A model generated the notes under the pieces. The model worked only from the letters and a program-made list of their open reading frames with translations. It had not been told where the DNA came from and made no database searches. A stretch of DNA of 64,000 bases from an uncultured bacterium (lineage in GTDB: Bacteria > Bipolaricaulota > Bipolaricaulia > UBA7950 > UBA9294): the NCBI GenBank assembly GCA_903857865.1, contig CAIOGO010000020.1:1-64000 (forward strand), read 5' to 3'. Both the position numbers and the translations under genes were made by a program. Positions 49,269 to 59,279 of this stretch are shown here, piece after piece. Numbering within the stretch: the first letter of the stretch is position 1; each line of letters opens with the position of its first letter.

Positions 49269-51049
49269 AACTGCCGCTTCGAGAAGGGCTGACCCTGCTT
49301 GGCCGCTACGTGCGGCCCCAAGCGCGCTGGGTCGTCGCGCTCGCCGCCCTCGTCCTGGCGACAATCGGCCTTCGCTTGGCGAACCCGCAAATCCTGCGAG
49401 AGTTCATCGACACGGCGATGGCCGGGGGAGAGCGTGCGGTGCTGATCCGAGACGCCCTCCTCTTCTTCGGCATCGCGGTCGCGGCCCAGCTCTTGTCCGT
49501 GGCGGCTACCTACGTCGGCGAGACCGTCGCTTGGTCGGCGACCAACGCGTTGCGCCTCGATCTCCTTCGGCACGCCTTGGCTCTCGACGCGACCTTTCAC
49601 AAGGATCACACGCCAGGGCAGCTCATCGAGCGCATCGACGGCGATGTCGCCACGCTGTCGAACTTCTTCTCACGCTTCACGATTGACATCCTCGGCAACG
49701 CCATCCTGGTGGCCGGTATCATCGGGCTCTTGTTCCGCGAGGACTGGCGCATCGGCCTACCGATCCTCGCATTCGCCGCCTTCACCGTATGGCTGCTCGG
49801 GCGCATCCGCAAGGTCGCCGTCCCGCACTGGACCGCCTACCGCAAGCTGGTCGCCGAGTTCTTCGGATTCCTCGGAGAACGCCTCGGCGGGACGGAGGAC
49901 CTCCGGGCGAACGGTGCCGTCGGGTACACGTTGCGGCGCTTCTTCGCGTTCTGCCGCCGTCTCTTCCCGGCGTACCGCTGGTCCAGCGTCGCCGGGTACT
50001 CGATGTGGATAGCCAACGTCGCCCTGTTCACCGGCGGGTTCGCCATCGCCTTCGGCGTGGGCGCCACCCTGTGGAGAGCCTCGATCATCACGCTCGGCAC
50101 CGTGTACCTGGTGTTCCACTACACGGAGCTTCTGCAGGGCCCCATCTCGCAGATGCGCGAGCAGATCACCGATCTCCAGCGCGCCGAGGCCGGGATCCGC
50201 CGAATCCGGACCCTGCTTGCCGCGTCGTCCGCGATCCGCGACGAGGGCAAGTCGGCGCTCCCCGACGGCCCGCTCTCGGTTGCGTTCGAGAGCGTCACGT
50301 TTGCCTATCAGCCGTCGCGCCGCGAAGACGGACCCGCCGAAAACGAGCCCGAGCCGACCGCCGCCCTGCGCGACGTCCGGCTCACCGTGCCCGCGGGCAC
50401 GACGCTCGGACTCCTGGGGCGCACGGGAAGCGGCAAGACGACCCTTGCGCGCCTCGTCGCGCGTCTCTACGACTGCCAGCAGGGCGTCGTCGAGGTGGGC
50501 CGCATCCCCGTGGCCGACGTCCCGCTCGCCGACCTCCGCCGCCGCGTGCGGATGGTGTCTCAGGATGTGCAGATCTTCCGCGCCTCGGTGCGCGAGAACG
50601 TCCGCCTGTTCGACCCAACGGTGTCCGACGAGCGGATCCTCGCCGCGTTGGGCGAGCTCGGCCTGCGCGACTGGGCGCTGGCCCTGCCGCAGGGACTCGA
50701 CACGGTCGTCGGAACGTCTGACGCCGGGCTGTCGGCCGGGCAGAGCCAACTCCTCGCCTTGGCGCGGGCTTTCCTCGCGGACCCCGGTGTGGTCATTCTC
50801 GACGAGGCCTCGTCGCGCCTCGATCCCGCGACGGAAGCCCTGCTCGAACGAGCGGTGGACCGACTCCTCGCCGGGCGCACGGCGATTCTGATCGCACACC
50901 GCCTGTCGACAGTCCGCCGCGCCGATCGGATCGCCATCCTCGAGGACGGCCGGGTCATCGAATCTGGCGAGCGCGAGGCGCTCGCCCGTGACCCACACTC
51001 CCGCCTCGCTCGGCTCCTGGAGACCGGAATGGAGGAGGTGCTCGCGTGA
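49265..51049 (+). CDS. ABC exporter half-transporter A
   Basis: A type I exporter of 594 aa: six membrane segments, then an ATPase with Walker [11 protein letters not shown]-loop VSQDVQIF, signature [15 protein letters not shown], Walker [10 protein letters not shown] with the catalytic Glu, and [11 protein letters not shown] 49265 overlaps the GNAT stop. With the next gene it forms a heterodimer; this subunit keeps the catalytic Glu. Confidence 0.87.
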   Translation: MKLPLREGLTLLGRYVRPQARWVVALAALVLATIGLRLANPQILREFIDTAMAGGERAVLIRDALLFFGIAVAAQLLSVAATYVGETVAWSATNALRLDLLRHALALDATFHKDHTPGQLIERIDGDVATLSNFFSRFTIDILGNAILVAGIIGLLFREDWRIGLPILAFAAFTVWLLGRIRKVAVPHWTAYRKLVAEFFGFLGERLGGTEDLRANGAVGYTLRRFFAFCRRLFPAYRWSSVAGYSMWIANVALFTGGFAIAFGVGATLWRASIITLGTVYLVFHYTELLQGPISQMREQITDLQRAEAGIRRIRTLLAASSAIRDEGKSALPDGPLSVAFESVTFAYQPSRREDGPAENEPEPTAALRDVRLTVPAGTTLGLLGRTGSGKTTLARLVARLYDCQQGVVEVGRIPVADVPLADLRRRVRMVSQDVQIFRASVRENVRLFDPTVSDERILAALGELGLRDWALALPQGLDTVVGTSDAGLSAGQSQLLALARAFLADPGVVILDEASSRLDPATEALLERAVDRLLAGRTAILIAHRLSTVRRADRIAILEDGRVIESGEREALARDPHSRLARLLETGMEEVLA

Positions 51050-52824
51050 GCCCGCTCGCGGCCTTCGTCCGTCTGATCCGCTTCCGGCCCTGGCTCTACG
51101 CCGCGGACGCCGTGGCCTGGTCGGCCATCATGCTGACCGAGCTCGGCGCCGGCTACGTGGCCAAGCTCTTCTTTGACTCGATCACGGGCAACGCGGCGGC
51201 TGGCCTGACGCTCGCGTCAGTCGTCGCCCTTGTGGCCGGCGCGGGGCTCGCCCGCATCGTCTCGATCCTCGCGGGGGCCCTGATCGACATCCGACACCGA
51301 TTCTCGATCCGCGTTCTTCTGCAGCGCAATTTGCTCGCCTCGGTGCTCGCTAAGCCCGGCGCCCGCGCCCTCCCCGGCGCCGTCGGGGAGGCGCTCAACA
51401 CCGTGCGCGACGACGTCGAGGTCGTCGAGAACCTCCTCAGTTGGCTGATCGACCAGTTCTCGTTCGTGTCTTATTGCGCGGTTGCGCTGGCCATCCTGCT
51501 CAGCATCGATGCGCGCGTGACGCTGGTCGTCGTGCTTCCGCTCGTCCTGGTCCTCATCGGCGCCCGCGCCGTCTCCAAGCGAGTTCGCCGGTTCCGAGAG
51601 GCGAGCCGCGCCGCGACCGAGCGCGTCACCGGGGCGATTGGCGAGGCGATGGACGGCGTTCAGGCGATCCAGCTCGCCGGCGCGGAGGAGCACGTGGTCG
51701 CGCACATCGAGGGGCTGAACCGCGTGAGGCTGCGCGCCGCCGTTCGCGACCGCCTGTTGTCGCAGTCGTTCCACTCGTTCTTCTGGAACGCGGCAACGCT
51801 CTCGACCGGCCTGATCCTTCTGGCAGCCGCGGACGGTCTGCGGAGCGGAACGTTCACGGTCGGCGACTTCGCCCTCTTCGTCACCTACGTCGGCGTCCTC
51901 ACCGAGGTGATTGCCGCGTTCGGCGACTTCCTCATCCACTTCCAGCAGGCGAAGGTGTCGCTCGAGCGTATGGCCGCGCTCATCGAGGGCACGCGCGCCG
52001 ACGTCGTGGCGCACCACCCGATTCATCTGACGGGGCCGCTTCCCGACGCCGCCGATGCGACCGGCCCCCCTGAGCCCCTGGAACGCCTCACGGTCGAGGA
52101 AATGACCGTTCGCCCCGCCCCGGCCGGCGACTTCTCGCTCGATCGCGCCTCGTTTTCGATCGCGCGGGGTGAGTTCGTCGTGGTGACCGGCCGGATCGGC
52201 GCCGGGAAGTCCACCCTGGTACGCGGTTTGCTCGGCCTCCTCCCCATCGAAGGGGGGCGCATTCTGTGGAATGGACAGGTTGTCGTGGATCCGGGCTCGT
52301 TCTTCGTCCCGCCCCGCTGCGCCTACACGCCCCAGGTCCCTCGGCTGTTCAGCGAGAGCCTACGCGACAACCTGCTCCTGGGGCAGGAGGTTGCCCAGGG
52401 CGATCTCGACGGCGCCGTCCGCCTCGCTGTGCTCGAGGACGACATCGCACGGTTTGAGAACGGCCTCGACACGATCGTTGGACCCCGCGGGGTCAAGCTT
52501 TCCGGCGGTCAGCGCCAACGCGCGGCGGCGGCGAGGATGTTCCTGCCGAATCCGGAGCTCATGGTGCTCGACGACGTGTCGAGCGCGCTCGACGTCGAGA
52601 CCGAGCGGGCGCTGTGGCAACGCGCGACTGCCCTTTCCGGCCGGACGTGGCTTGTGGTGTCCCACCGACGTCCAGTGCTGCGGCGCGCGGACCGCATCCT
52701 CGTCCTGAAGGATGGGCGGATCGACGCCGAAGGTACGCTCGACGAGCTCCTCGCCACGAGCGACGAGATGCGTCGACTTTGGCACGGCGAGGCCGGCGGC
52801 GAGGCGGAAGCGGCGGGAGAGTGA
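51046..52824 (+). CDS. ABC exporter half-transporter B
   Basis: A type I exporter of 592 aa: membrane domain, Walker [12 protein letters not shown]-loop TPQVPRLF, signature [16 protein letters not shown], Walker [13 protein letters not shown] where Asp replaces the catalytic Glu, and VVSHRRPVL. The degenerate Walker B Glu here and the imperfect signature (LSAGQ) in subunit A fit a heterodimer with one non-hydrolysing site, as in TM287/288-type exporters. GTG 51046 overlaps the upstream stop. Confidence 0.87.
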   Translation: MSPLAAFVRLIRFRPWLYAADAVAWSAIMLTELGAGYVAKLFFDSITGNAAAGLTLASVVALVAGAGLARIVSILAGALIDIRHRFSIRVLLQRNLLASVLAKPGARALPGAVGEALNTVRDDVEVVENLLSWLIDQFSFVSYCAVALAILLSIDARVTLVVVLPLVLVLIGARAVSKRVRRFREASRAATERVTGAIGEAMDGVQAIQLAGAEEHVVAHIEGLNRVRLRAAVRDRLLSQSFHSFFWNAATLSTGLILLAAADGLRSGTFTVGDFALFVTYVGVLTEVIAAFGDFLIHFQQAKVSLERMAALIEGTRADVVAHHPIHLTGPLPDAADATGPPEPLERLTVEEMTVRPAPAGDFSLDRASFSIARGEFVVVTGRIGAGKSTLVRGLLGLLPIEGGRILWNGQVVVDPGSFFVPPRCAYTPQVPRLFSESLRDNLLLGQEVAQGDLDGAVRLAVLEDDIARFENGLDTIVGPRGVKLSGGQRQRAAAARMFLPNPELMVLDDVSSALDVETERALWQRATALSGRTWLVVSHRRPVLRRADRILVLKDGRIDAEGTLDELLATSDEMRRLWHGEAGGEAEAAGE

Positions 52825-52851
52825 CGCGCATCACGTTCATCTAGTCCCGAA

Positions 52852-52880
52852 TTGACTTTCCGCGTTCCCGCGTGTAGCCT
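52852..52880 (+). promoter_or_regulatory. Promoter of Cys-rich protein gene
   Basis: TTGACT (52852-52857), 17-bp spacer, TAGCCT (52875-52880), 45 bp before ATG 52926. Confidence 0.6.
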
Positions 52881-52925
52881 CGTCGCGGGGAAAGGGGAGG
52901 GGCCGCGCGCGGAGGTGCGCAAGCA

Positions 52926-53693
52926 ATGAACAACACGTTCGTGATGTGGCTCGTTGGCGCCGCCATCGCGGGCTTAGGCCTTCTCCTGCTCCTCGGAACG
53001 CCCGCCGGCGTCTCAACGGAGGCCGCGGGCTCTTCCGCACTCACAGCGAATGGCGCGTCTCCCGCATCGGAAACGACCTACTGGAAAGACGCAACGCCTG
53101 CATCGATCGCCACGGCCCCGACGGCCCTGCTCCTGGCGGCGCCTACAGCGTGCCCATCCTGCGGGACCGTATCCATGCACGCCAACACCGCTGCGACTCT
53201 TGCGGCCCCTGCGCCGTGCTCGTCGTGTGCGGTCACGTCTTCGCGGGCAACCGTCGTTGCATCGTTGCCGGTCGGCAGCTGCGCCGCTGCGGTTCCGCAA
53301 AGGGGGCTGGCCGGGGGATGTGGCCTGTCGATCGCTCCGTGCGCCGAGACCCCGTGCCGCGCGTTGACCGCCTCCTGCAACCTCGCTTGCGGACCCGAAG
53401 TCCCGTGCCGAGACCGCCCCGGGATCAACCGGAACGGCCCGATGTGCGTGGACGAGTGTTCGTTCGTGCAGCTCTACTCGACGGTCCCTCTGCCCGCCTG
53501 CAGCGCGATTCACTTCGCGTGGGCAGCCACTCGAGGTCAATTCCTCGACCCGGCGGCGCCCGACCCGATCTACTATGCGCCCGGATCGGCGTTTCCCGGA
53601 GGAGAGGACGTCCTCGTCACGCTGACCGTAACGGATGCGCAGGGCAACGAGTACTCCGACCAGATCAAACTGCACGTCAACAACTCGCGGTAG
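52926..53693 (+). CDS. Exported cysteine-rich protein
   Basis: A protein of 255 aa that I do not recognise. The N-terminal hydrophobic segment (FVMWLVGAAIAGLGLLLLLG) is a signal peptide or anchor. Residues about 75-195 contain fourteen Cys, including CPSC and CSSC pairs and ETPC, EVPC, CVDEC. The C-terminal 60 residues look like a PKD/Ig-type beta domain (EDVLVTLTVTDAQGNEYSD). Probably a surface protein stabilised by disulfides or metal. It lies just after the ABC exporter but has its own promoter. Confidence 0.7.
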   Translation: MNNTFVMWLVGAAIAGLGLLLLLGTPAGVSTEAAGSSALTANGASPASETTYWKDATPASIATAPTALLLAAPTACPSCGTVSMHANTAATLAAPAPCSSCAVTSSRATVVASLPVGSCAAAVPQRGLAGGCGLSIAPCAETPCRALTASCNLACGPEVPCRDRPGINRNGPMCVDECSFVQLYSTVPLPACSAIHFAWAATRGQFLDPAAPDPIYYAPGSAFPGGEDVLVTLTVTDAQGNEYSDQIKLHVNNSR

Positions 53694-53725
53694 CCGAGCC
53701 GAAGCCGCCGGGAGATGGGGGACGC

Positions 53726-54328
53726 ATGACTCGCATTCGGGCGGCGCTTCTCGACATGGACGGCACGATCTTCGATTCGAAGATCGATTTGGGTGCCGTT
53801 CGCCGCGTCCTCGGCCTGCCGCGCGACGGACGTTCCTTCCTCGAACAGCTGTCCGACCTTCCTCGGGAGACACAGGACAAGGGCATGGCCATGCTCGTGG
53901 AAGCGGAAGCGCGTGGCGCTGCGGACGGCGTTCTTCTTCCCGGCGCGGAGGAGCTCATCGAGTCCCTACGAGCGCACGGCGTCCGCTGCGCGCTCGTCAC
54001 GAACAACTCGCGTGCGAGCGCCGACACTGTGCTCCGGCGGCATCCGCTGCCGTTCGATCTCGTTCTCACCCGCGACGACGGCGCGGCGAAACCGAACCCC
54101 GGCATCTTCTCCGTGGCGCTCGCGCGCCTCGGCGCAACCGGGCGCGAGGCTCTTGCGATCGGGGACGCTCACCTCGACCTCCTCGCGGCGTATCGCGCCG
54201 GCGTCGCCGAGATCATCCTCGTGAGCCCACCGCCATGGGTTCTCGACTTCATTCCCGAGGACATTCCCCATCGACGGGCGGCGGATCTGCGCGAGGCTCA
54301 GGGGATCGCCGAGTCCCTTCTTGGCTAG
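53726..54328 (+). CDS. HAD-superfamily hydrolase
   Basis: A protein of 200 aa with HAD motifs in order: LLDMDGTIFDS (nucleophile Asp and acid Asp), LVTNNS (motif II), Lys in DGAAKPNPGIF (motif III), and AIGDAHLDLLAAYRAG (motif IV). Similar to phosphoglycolate phosphatase-like enzymes. ATG 53726 follows GGGAGATGGGGG. Confidence 0.83.
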   Translation: MTRIRAALLDMDGTIFDSKIDLGAVRRVLGLPRDGRSFLEQLSDLPRETQDKGMAMLVEAEARGAADGVLLPGAEELIESLRAHGVRCALVTNNSRASADTVLRRHPLPFDLVLTRDDGAAKPNPGIFSVALARLGATGREALAIGDAHLDLLAAYRAGVAEIILVSPPPWVLDFIPEDIPHRRAADLREAQGIAESLLG

Positions 54329-54343
54329 CGTACCGCGAGCGAG

Positions 54344-55762
54344 CTACGGCGCGAGCCGCGACCAGAGGGTCCCCTGAGGCGTGTCCTTGAGTTCGACTCC
54401 CAACTCCGCGAGCTGGTCGCGAACGCGGTCGGACAAGTCGAATGCCTTGCGGGCGCGCAGTTCCCGCCGAAGTCCGACCAGGAGATCGAGAAGACCCGCC
54501 TCAATCGACGAGGACGATGCGCCCGCCGGCTGGAAGAGGCCGAGCGGCCACCCGAGTTCGCGCAGGAGCTCGACCGCATCGCGCAAGGCCAGGCGATCGA
54601 TGCCTACGGCCTCGGCTCGGAAGCGATTTGTCTCGCTCACGAGGTCCTGGAGAACCGCCACGCCGTCGACTGTGTTGAAGTCGTCGTCCAGCGCTTCCAC
54701 GAAGCGCTCGCGGAAGCGCGCGAGCGACTGCGAGAACGCCTGTCCGGCCGGCCCCATTTCGCCATCGCTTTGACGCAGTTCCGCCTCGATGTCGTCGATC
54801 AGTCGGCGAACACGGGCCACCGCGGCTTGCGCGGCGCGCAACCCGTCCTCCGAGAAATCCAGCGGCTTCCGGTAGTGTCGGGAGAGGTAGAAGTATTCGA
54901 CCGTCTCCGCGTCGTACGCCTCGAGGATTTGGTACGCGTAGCGGAAGTTGCCGAGCGACTTGTGCATCTCCTCACCGCCGAAGTGGAGCATTCCGTTGTG
55001 AAGCCAAAAGCGGAAGAAGGGCGCGTCGCTCGATGCCGTCGCCTGCGCGATCTCGTTCTCGTGGTGCGGGAACATGAGGTCGTTGCCGCCAGCGTGAATG
55101 TCGAGGTGTTCTCCAAGATGCGCTCGCGACATGACCACACACTCGGTGTGCCAGCCCGGCCGCCCCGGCCCCCACGGCGACGGCCACTCGGGCTCGCCGG
55201 GTCTAGCTGCCTTCCACAGGGTGAAGTCGAGCGGATCCTCCTTCGACTCGGATACCCTGACTCGCGACCCCGCCTCTTGGTCGGCGAGCCGCCGCCCGGA
55301 CAGCGCGCCGTAGTCGGCGACGCTTGCGACGCGGAAGTACACGTCGCCATCTCGCTCGTAGGCGTGGCCCTTCTCGACGAGGCCGGCGATGAACTGCACC
55401 ATCTCCTCGACGTAGTCCGTCGCGAGGGGACTCGCCGTGGGCCGGTCGACCCCGAGCGCTTCGAGAAGGTCGAAGTAGGCGCGCGTGTACGTCTCGGCGA
55501 TCGTCGCAACCGTCTGGCTGGTCTCGATCGAGCGCTTGATCAGCCGATCGTCGATGTCGGTCACATTCTGCACGTAGAGGACGCGCCATCCCTTGAAGCG
55601 CTCGAAGTAGCGACGCAGCGCGCTGAACACGAGGACGGGACGAACGTTTCCGATGTGCAGGTGGTCGTAGACGGTGGGGCCACAGACGTAGATCCCTACG
55701 GTCCGGCCGTGTTGCGGTGCAAAGGGATCGAGGCGCTTCGTGAGTGTGTTGTAGAGCTTCAT
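54344..55762 (-). CDS. cysS: Cysteinyl-tRNA synthetase
   Basis: A protein of 472 aa of class I: IYVCGPTVYDHLHIGNVRPV (zinc Cys and the HIGN motif), DDRLIKRS, GPGRPGWHTECVVMSRAHLG (zinc ligands), HHENEIAQATA and the KMSKS-equivalent EEMHKSLGNF, in which Met-His-Lys-Ser replaces Met-Ser-Lys-Ser. The C-terminal helical domain is complete. Charges tRNA-Cys. Confidence 0.94.
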   Translation of the reverse strand: MKLYNTLTKRLDPFAPQHGRTVGIYVCGPTVYDHLHIGNVRPVLVFSALRRYFERFKGWRVLYVQNVTDIDDRLIKRSIETSQTVATIAETYTRAYFDLLEALGVDRPTASPLATDYVEEMVQFIAGLVEKGHAYERDGDVYFRVASVADYGALSGRRLADQEAGSRVRVSESKEDPLDFTLWKAARPGEPEWPSPWGPGRPGWHTECVVMSRAHLGEHLDIHAGGNDLMFPHHENEIAQATASSDAPFFRFWLHNGMLHFGGEEMHKSLGNFRYAYQILEAYDAETVEYFYLSRHYRKPLDFSEDGLRAAQAAVARVRRLIDDIEAELRQSDGEMGPAGQAFSQSLARFRERFVEALDDDFNTVDGVAVLQDLVSETNRFRAEAVGIDRLALRDAVELLRELGWPLGLFQPAGASSSSIEAGLLDLLVGLRRELRARKAFDLSDRVRDQLAELGVELKDTPQGTLWSRLAP

Positions 55763-55782
55763 GGTCCCACCTCCCAGGCGGC

Positions 55783-55811
55783 ATTATAGGTTCGGAACCG
55801 GGGTTCCGCCA
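55783..55811 (-). promoter_or_regulatory. cysS promoter candidate
   Basis: A perfect TATAAT (55783-55788, minus strand) with a weak -35 TGGCGG 17 bp upstream (55806-55811). A GGAACC/GGTTCC inverted repeat lies in the spacer. Confidence 0.45.
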
Positions 55812-55838
55812 CGGTTCGAGCGCGCCGCTGACCGACGT

Positions 55839-56909
55839 CTACCGTCGTTCGACTCGTACGACGTATCGCGAGAGGATCGGCAAAAGAGCCAGCCCGCCGA
55901 TGAGGAATGTCCCGCAGATCACCCAGAACCGAAGCTCGCTCATGTCCATGACGCCCGTCGCGTAGCGCATGACGTCGGCCATATACCGCAAGGGCATGGC
56001 CATGCTCAGCGCGCGGAGGAACGAGGGCATGATCTCGATCGGGAAGTAGATGCCCGAGACGAACATCATGAGCATGGACAAGACGTTGGCCAGATTGCTC
56101 GCGCTCGACGGTTGGCGAACGACGAGCGTGATCACCGTCCCGAGTCCCATCGTTCCCACCGTGGCGGCGACGAGGAACACTGTGTAGTGCAGCCAACTCA
56201 CATGGAACCTCACGTGGAACAAGGCCATCGCCGTGACCAGCGTCGCGAGCGTGGAGAGGAAGACCACGCCCAACCGTACGACGACGATGGCCGCGAGAAG
56301 GGCGACGGGGGACATCGGCGTGACGACCAGCCGTTCCAGGAGTCGGCGCTGCTTCATCGACGTGACGTGTCCGGCGACGGCGAACAGGCCCGCCGAGAGG
56401 ATGGAGAACGCCAGGATGCCGGGAACGACGAGCGTGAACCAGTCAGCGCTTGCCTCTCCACCCTCCACCACCGGGACTACGTCGAGGAGCGGTCGGCGAC
56501 CTTGGTTGGCGAGATCGAAGCGAGCGGCGATGCCTCGCGCGAGCTCCTCGAACGCGAAGTTCTCTTGCGTCCGGCGGACATCGTAGACGAACGTGAGCGT
56601 GGCTCCGTCCCACACGGCGCCGAAGTCGACGTCACGGGCATCGATCGCCTTCTCAAGATCGCCTGGCGCAGTGTACCGCTGGAGCTGCGCCACCCCGACC
56701 TCCGCGAGTACGCTCTCCAAGCGGCTCCCATCGACGTGCGCCGGAATGACGAGGCCGAGCTTGGATCCGCTCGCCGAGCCGATGCCGCCCATCAAGTAGC
56801 CAAAGATGACGATGAACAGGAGTGGGAAGAGGAACGTGAACGTGAGCGCCGCCTTGTCCCGCAGGAAGACACTCAGCTCGGACCGCACGAGGGCTCGGAA
56901 GGCGGTCAT
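55839..56909 (-). CDS. ABC-2 type permease, second subunit
   Basis: A protein of 356 aa: one N-terminal membrane segment (FTFLFPLLFIVIFGYLMGGI), a large extracytoplasmic domain (about 45-170), then five or six C-terminal segments with MKQRRLLERLVVTPMSPV, the ABC-2 coupling motif, and FVSGIYFPIEIMPSFLRALS. ATG 56909 overlaps the upstream permease stop (ATGA). Probably pairs with its neighbour for drug, lipid or Na+ export. Confidence 0.82.
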   Translation of the reverse strand: MTAFRALVRSELSVFLRDKAALTFTFLFPLLFIVIFGYLMGGIGSASGSKLGLVIPAHVDGSRLESVLAEVGVAQLQRYTAPGDLEKAIDARDVDFGAVWDGATLTFVYDVRRTQENFAFEELARGIAARFDLANQGRRPLLDVVPVVEGGEASADWFTLVVPGILAFSILSAGLFAVAGHVTSMKQRRLLERLVVTPMSPVALLAAIVVVRLGVVFLSTLATLVTAMALFHVRFHVSWLHYTVFLVAATVGTMGLGTVITLVVRQPSSASNLANVLSMLMMFVSGIYFPIEIMPSFLRALSMAMPLRYMADVMRYATGVMDMSELRFWVICGTFLIGGLALLPILSRYVVRVERR

Positions 56910-58126
56910 CGTCCCACGTCCCACTTGAGTCGGAACGAAGCCACGATGGCGCAGCCGACGATCCACGCGCACGGGACGGCGAGCGACACGGCGACGGGGA
57001 ACGACGCCGTGCTCACGTCGGCGCTGGCTCGAAGGCCATCTGCGAGGTACGTGACGGGATTCGCCATCATGATGACGCGAAGGGCTGGAGGAACCGAGCC
57101 CGTCGGGAAGAAGAGCCCGCCCAGGAACATCAGCGGCATGTTGACGATGTTGGCGATCGCCATGCCCGCGTTCGGCGTGGGCGCCAGGGCGGCCACAAGG
57201 AACCCCAGAGCGAGGAACGTGACCACGCTCAGGACGAGGTAGAGCATCGGGAGGGGCTGGAACAGGTTCACGTGCGCGCCGAACGCGAACCGGCCAAGGA
57301 GCCATACGCAAACGAACTGGAGGGCGCACAACCCGAGGTGGCCGAGCGAGAACCCAGCAAGGAACCTTGGGGCGTCGAGCGGCGTAACCCAGTACGCGCG
57401 GAGGATCCGGCGCTCTCGGCCGAAGAGGATCGTCCCCGGAACGCTGAACAGCCCGGCGGTGAAGAAGCCCATGAGGACAACGCCGGGAACGAGGAAATCG
57501 ACGTAGCCCACGGATCGGTTCTCCGACCCCACCTCTTGGCGCCCGACCAGGACGGCGCGGGCAGCGTCGAAGAGTCCGAGCTGCGTGAGAATCTGCTTGT
57601 CGACGCCAACGAGGACCTCCTCGATGATGCCCAGCGCCATGTCCGAGGACGTGCGGCCGCCGCTCGTGTGGACGATCACCCGCGCTGGCGCCCCCTCGAC
57701 AACCGTCGAGCCGCGCGCCGCCGCGAGGAGCGTGTCGGAGAATCCGGCAGGGATCTCCACGACGGCATCGCGCTTGCCGACCTTGAGAGCCTCGATCTCG
57801 CTCGCGAGGTACGCCGCGGCGTCCGTGTCCTCGCGAGCGGGCTCGTGCATCCGGAAGAGGGGCTCCTTGCCCAACGCTCCGGGCTGGCTCAGCTCGCGGA
57901 ACGTGCCGGCCACGAGCGCACCGAAGTCGACGCGCCCCGCAGAGCCCTGGTCGAGGTTCACGACCGCAATGTTGAACGTCAGGCTCGTCGTCTGGCCGAC
58001 GTTCGTAAAGATGGCGGCTAGAAGCGCGAGCAGGAAGAGCGGGAAGACGAGGAACCAGAACAAGGTGATGCGCTCGCGCAACGCGATGGCAAGATGGGCA
58101 CGCGCCAGGTAGACGATGCCTCTCAC
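56906..58126 (-). CDS. ABC-2 type permease, first subunit
   Basis: A protein of 406 aa of the same layout: N-terminal segment (FWFLVFPLFLLALLAAIF), a long external domain, then RRILRAYWVTPLDAPRFLAG and FLGGLFFPTGSVPPALRVIM. GTG 58126 overlaps the ATPase stop (GTGA). Heteromeric partner of the following permease. Confidence 0.82.
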   Translation of the reverse strand: MRGIVYLARAHLAIALRERITLFWFLVFPLFLLALLAAIFTNVGQTTSLTFNIAVVNLDQGSAGRVDFGALVAGTFRELSQPGALGKEPLFRMHEPAREDTDAAAYLASEIEALKVGKRDAVVEIPAGFSDTLLAAARGSTVVEGAPARVIVHTSGGRTSSDMALGIIEEVLVGVDKQILTQLGLFDAARAVLVGRQEVGSENRSVGYVDFLVPGVVLMGFFTAGLFSVPGTILFGRERRILRAYWVTPLDAPRFLAGFSLGHLGLCALQFVCVWLLGRFAFGAHVNLFQPLPMLYLVLSVVTFLALGFLVAALAPTPNAGMAIANIVNMPLMFLGGLFFPTGSVPPALRVIMMANPVTYLADGLRASADVSTASFPVAVSLAVPCAWIVGCAIVASFRLKWDVGR

Positions 58127-59043
58127 GTCCGCAGCCTCCGCCCGGTCAAGGAGAGGAAGACATCTTCAAGGTTCGGCTGGCGGACCGCCATTTCCGCGAG
58201 CGGCGTGCCGCTCGCCCGGGACCAGTCAAGCAGTCGCCCGAGCGTGGCGACGAGGTCGCTCGTCTTCACGGAGACAAGGCCCCCTTCTCCGCGAACGATT
58301 GTGCAGCACGGGGACAGCGTCTCCGGTAACGCGGAGTCCTCGGCCGCGACGAAGTCGACGATCGTCTCCTGACCGAGGCGCGCGGTCAGTTCGCGCGGCG
58401 AACCTTGGGCGATCACCTTCCCGTGATCCATGATGCACACCATCTGGGACAGCGTCTCCGCCTCCTCCATGTAGTGCGTCGTGAGGATGATCGTCTTTCC
58501 GGACGCTGTGAGGCCCGACACGATGGACCAGATGTTGCGCCGCGCCTGAGGATCGAGCCCCGTCGTCGGCTCGTCGAGGAAGACGAGCTCGGGATCGTTG
58601 ATCAACGCCACGCCGATGGCCAGCCTCTGCTTCTGTCCGCCGGACAGCGTCTTGACGAACGCGTTGGCCTTCTCCTCGAGCGAGATCGCGCGCAGCATCT
58701 CGTCCGGCGAGCGCGGCGATCGAAAGAACGAAGCGAAGAGACGCAGCACCTCGCGCACCTTCAGGTACGGCTCGAAGTTGCCCTCCTGAAGCAGGACGCC
58801 GATTCGCTCCTTCGTCGCGCGATCGATGCGGCGCAGTTGCTGGCCGAAAATCTCAATCGATCCCGAGTCCGCTTCGCGGATCCCTTCGAGGATCTCGAGC
58901 GTCGTCGTCTTCCCCGCGCCGTTCGGGCCGAGCAGCGTGAACACCTCAGCCTTCGGCACCGAGAAGGAGACGTCGTCCACGGCGTGAACGTCTCCGTAGT
59001 GCTTGATGAGGTTCGACACCTTCATCAGGGCTGCTGGCTCCAT
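58123..59043 (-). CDS. ABC-2 exporter ATPase
   Basis: A protein of about 306 aa: Walker A GPNGAGKTTTLEIL, Q-loop LLQEGNFEPYL, signature TLSGGQKQRLAIGVAL, Walker B LVFLDEPTTGLDPQARR, switch His in ILTTHYMEEAE. The C-terminal 80 residues form a DrrA-type accessory domain. ATG 59043 is chosen for the GAGGTG upstream; ATG 59049 or 59025 are possible. A TATACT box lies upstream at about 59064-59069. Confidence 0.87.
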   Translation of the reverse strand: MEPAALMKVSNLIKHYGDVHAVDDVSFSVPKAEVFTLLGPNGAGKTTTLEILEGIREADSGSIEIFGQQLRRIDRATKERIGVLLQEGNFEPYLKVREVLRLFASFFRSPRSPDEMLRAISLEEKANAFVKTLSGGQKQRLAIGVALINDPELVFLDEPTTGLDPQARRNIWSIVSGLTASGKTIILTTHYMEEAETLSQMVCIMDHGKVIAQGSPRELTARLGQETIVDFVAAEDSALPETLSPCCTIVRGEGGLVSVKTSDLVATLGRLLDWSRASGTPLAEMAVRQPNLEDVFLSLTGRRLRT

Positions 59044-59279
59044 CTCCATCACCTCGTGGCGTGGAGTATACCTGGATAGAGGGGGACCAGCCCCAACCAC
59101 CGGAGGAGTTGGTGCGGGGCGCTTCACCCTCGCACAGCCGAGATCGCAGCCATACGTCGCAGACAAGCTGCGACGCTACACAGGCTGGAGCGGAATCGCC
59201 GGGGGGCGCTGCGCCACCGGCGCGCCCCCGGCCCACAACACCCCGCACTGCCGTGCCAACTTCCGTTCAGACGGCAAGG

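Noticed and set aside
55761-57242. Plus-strand ORF of 493 codons
   Set aside because: Antisense to the ABC-2 permease gene; low-complexity charged product typical of GC-rich shadow frames.
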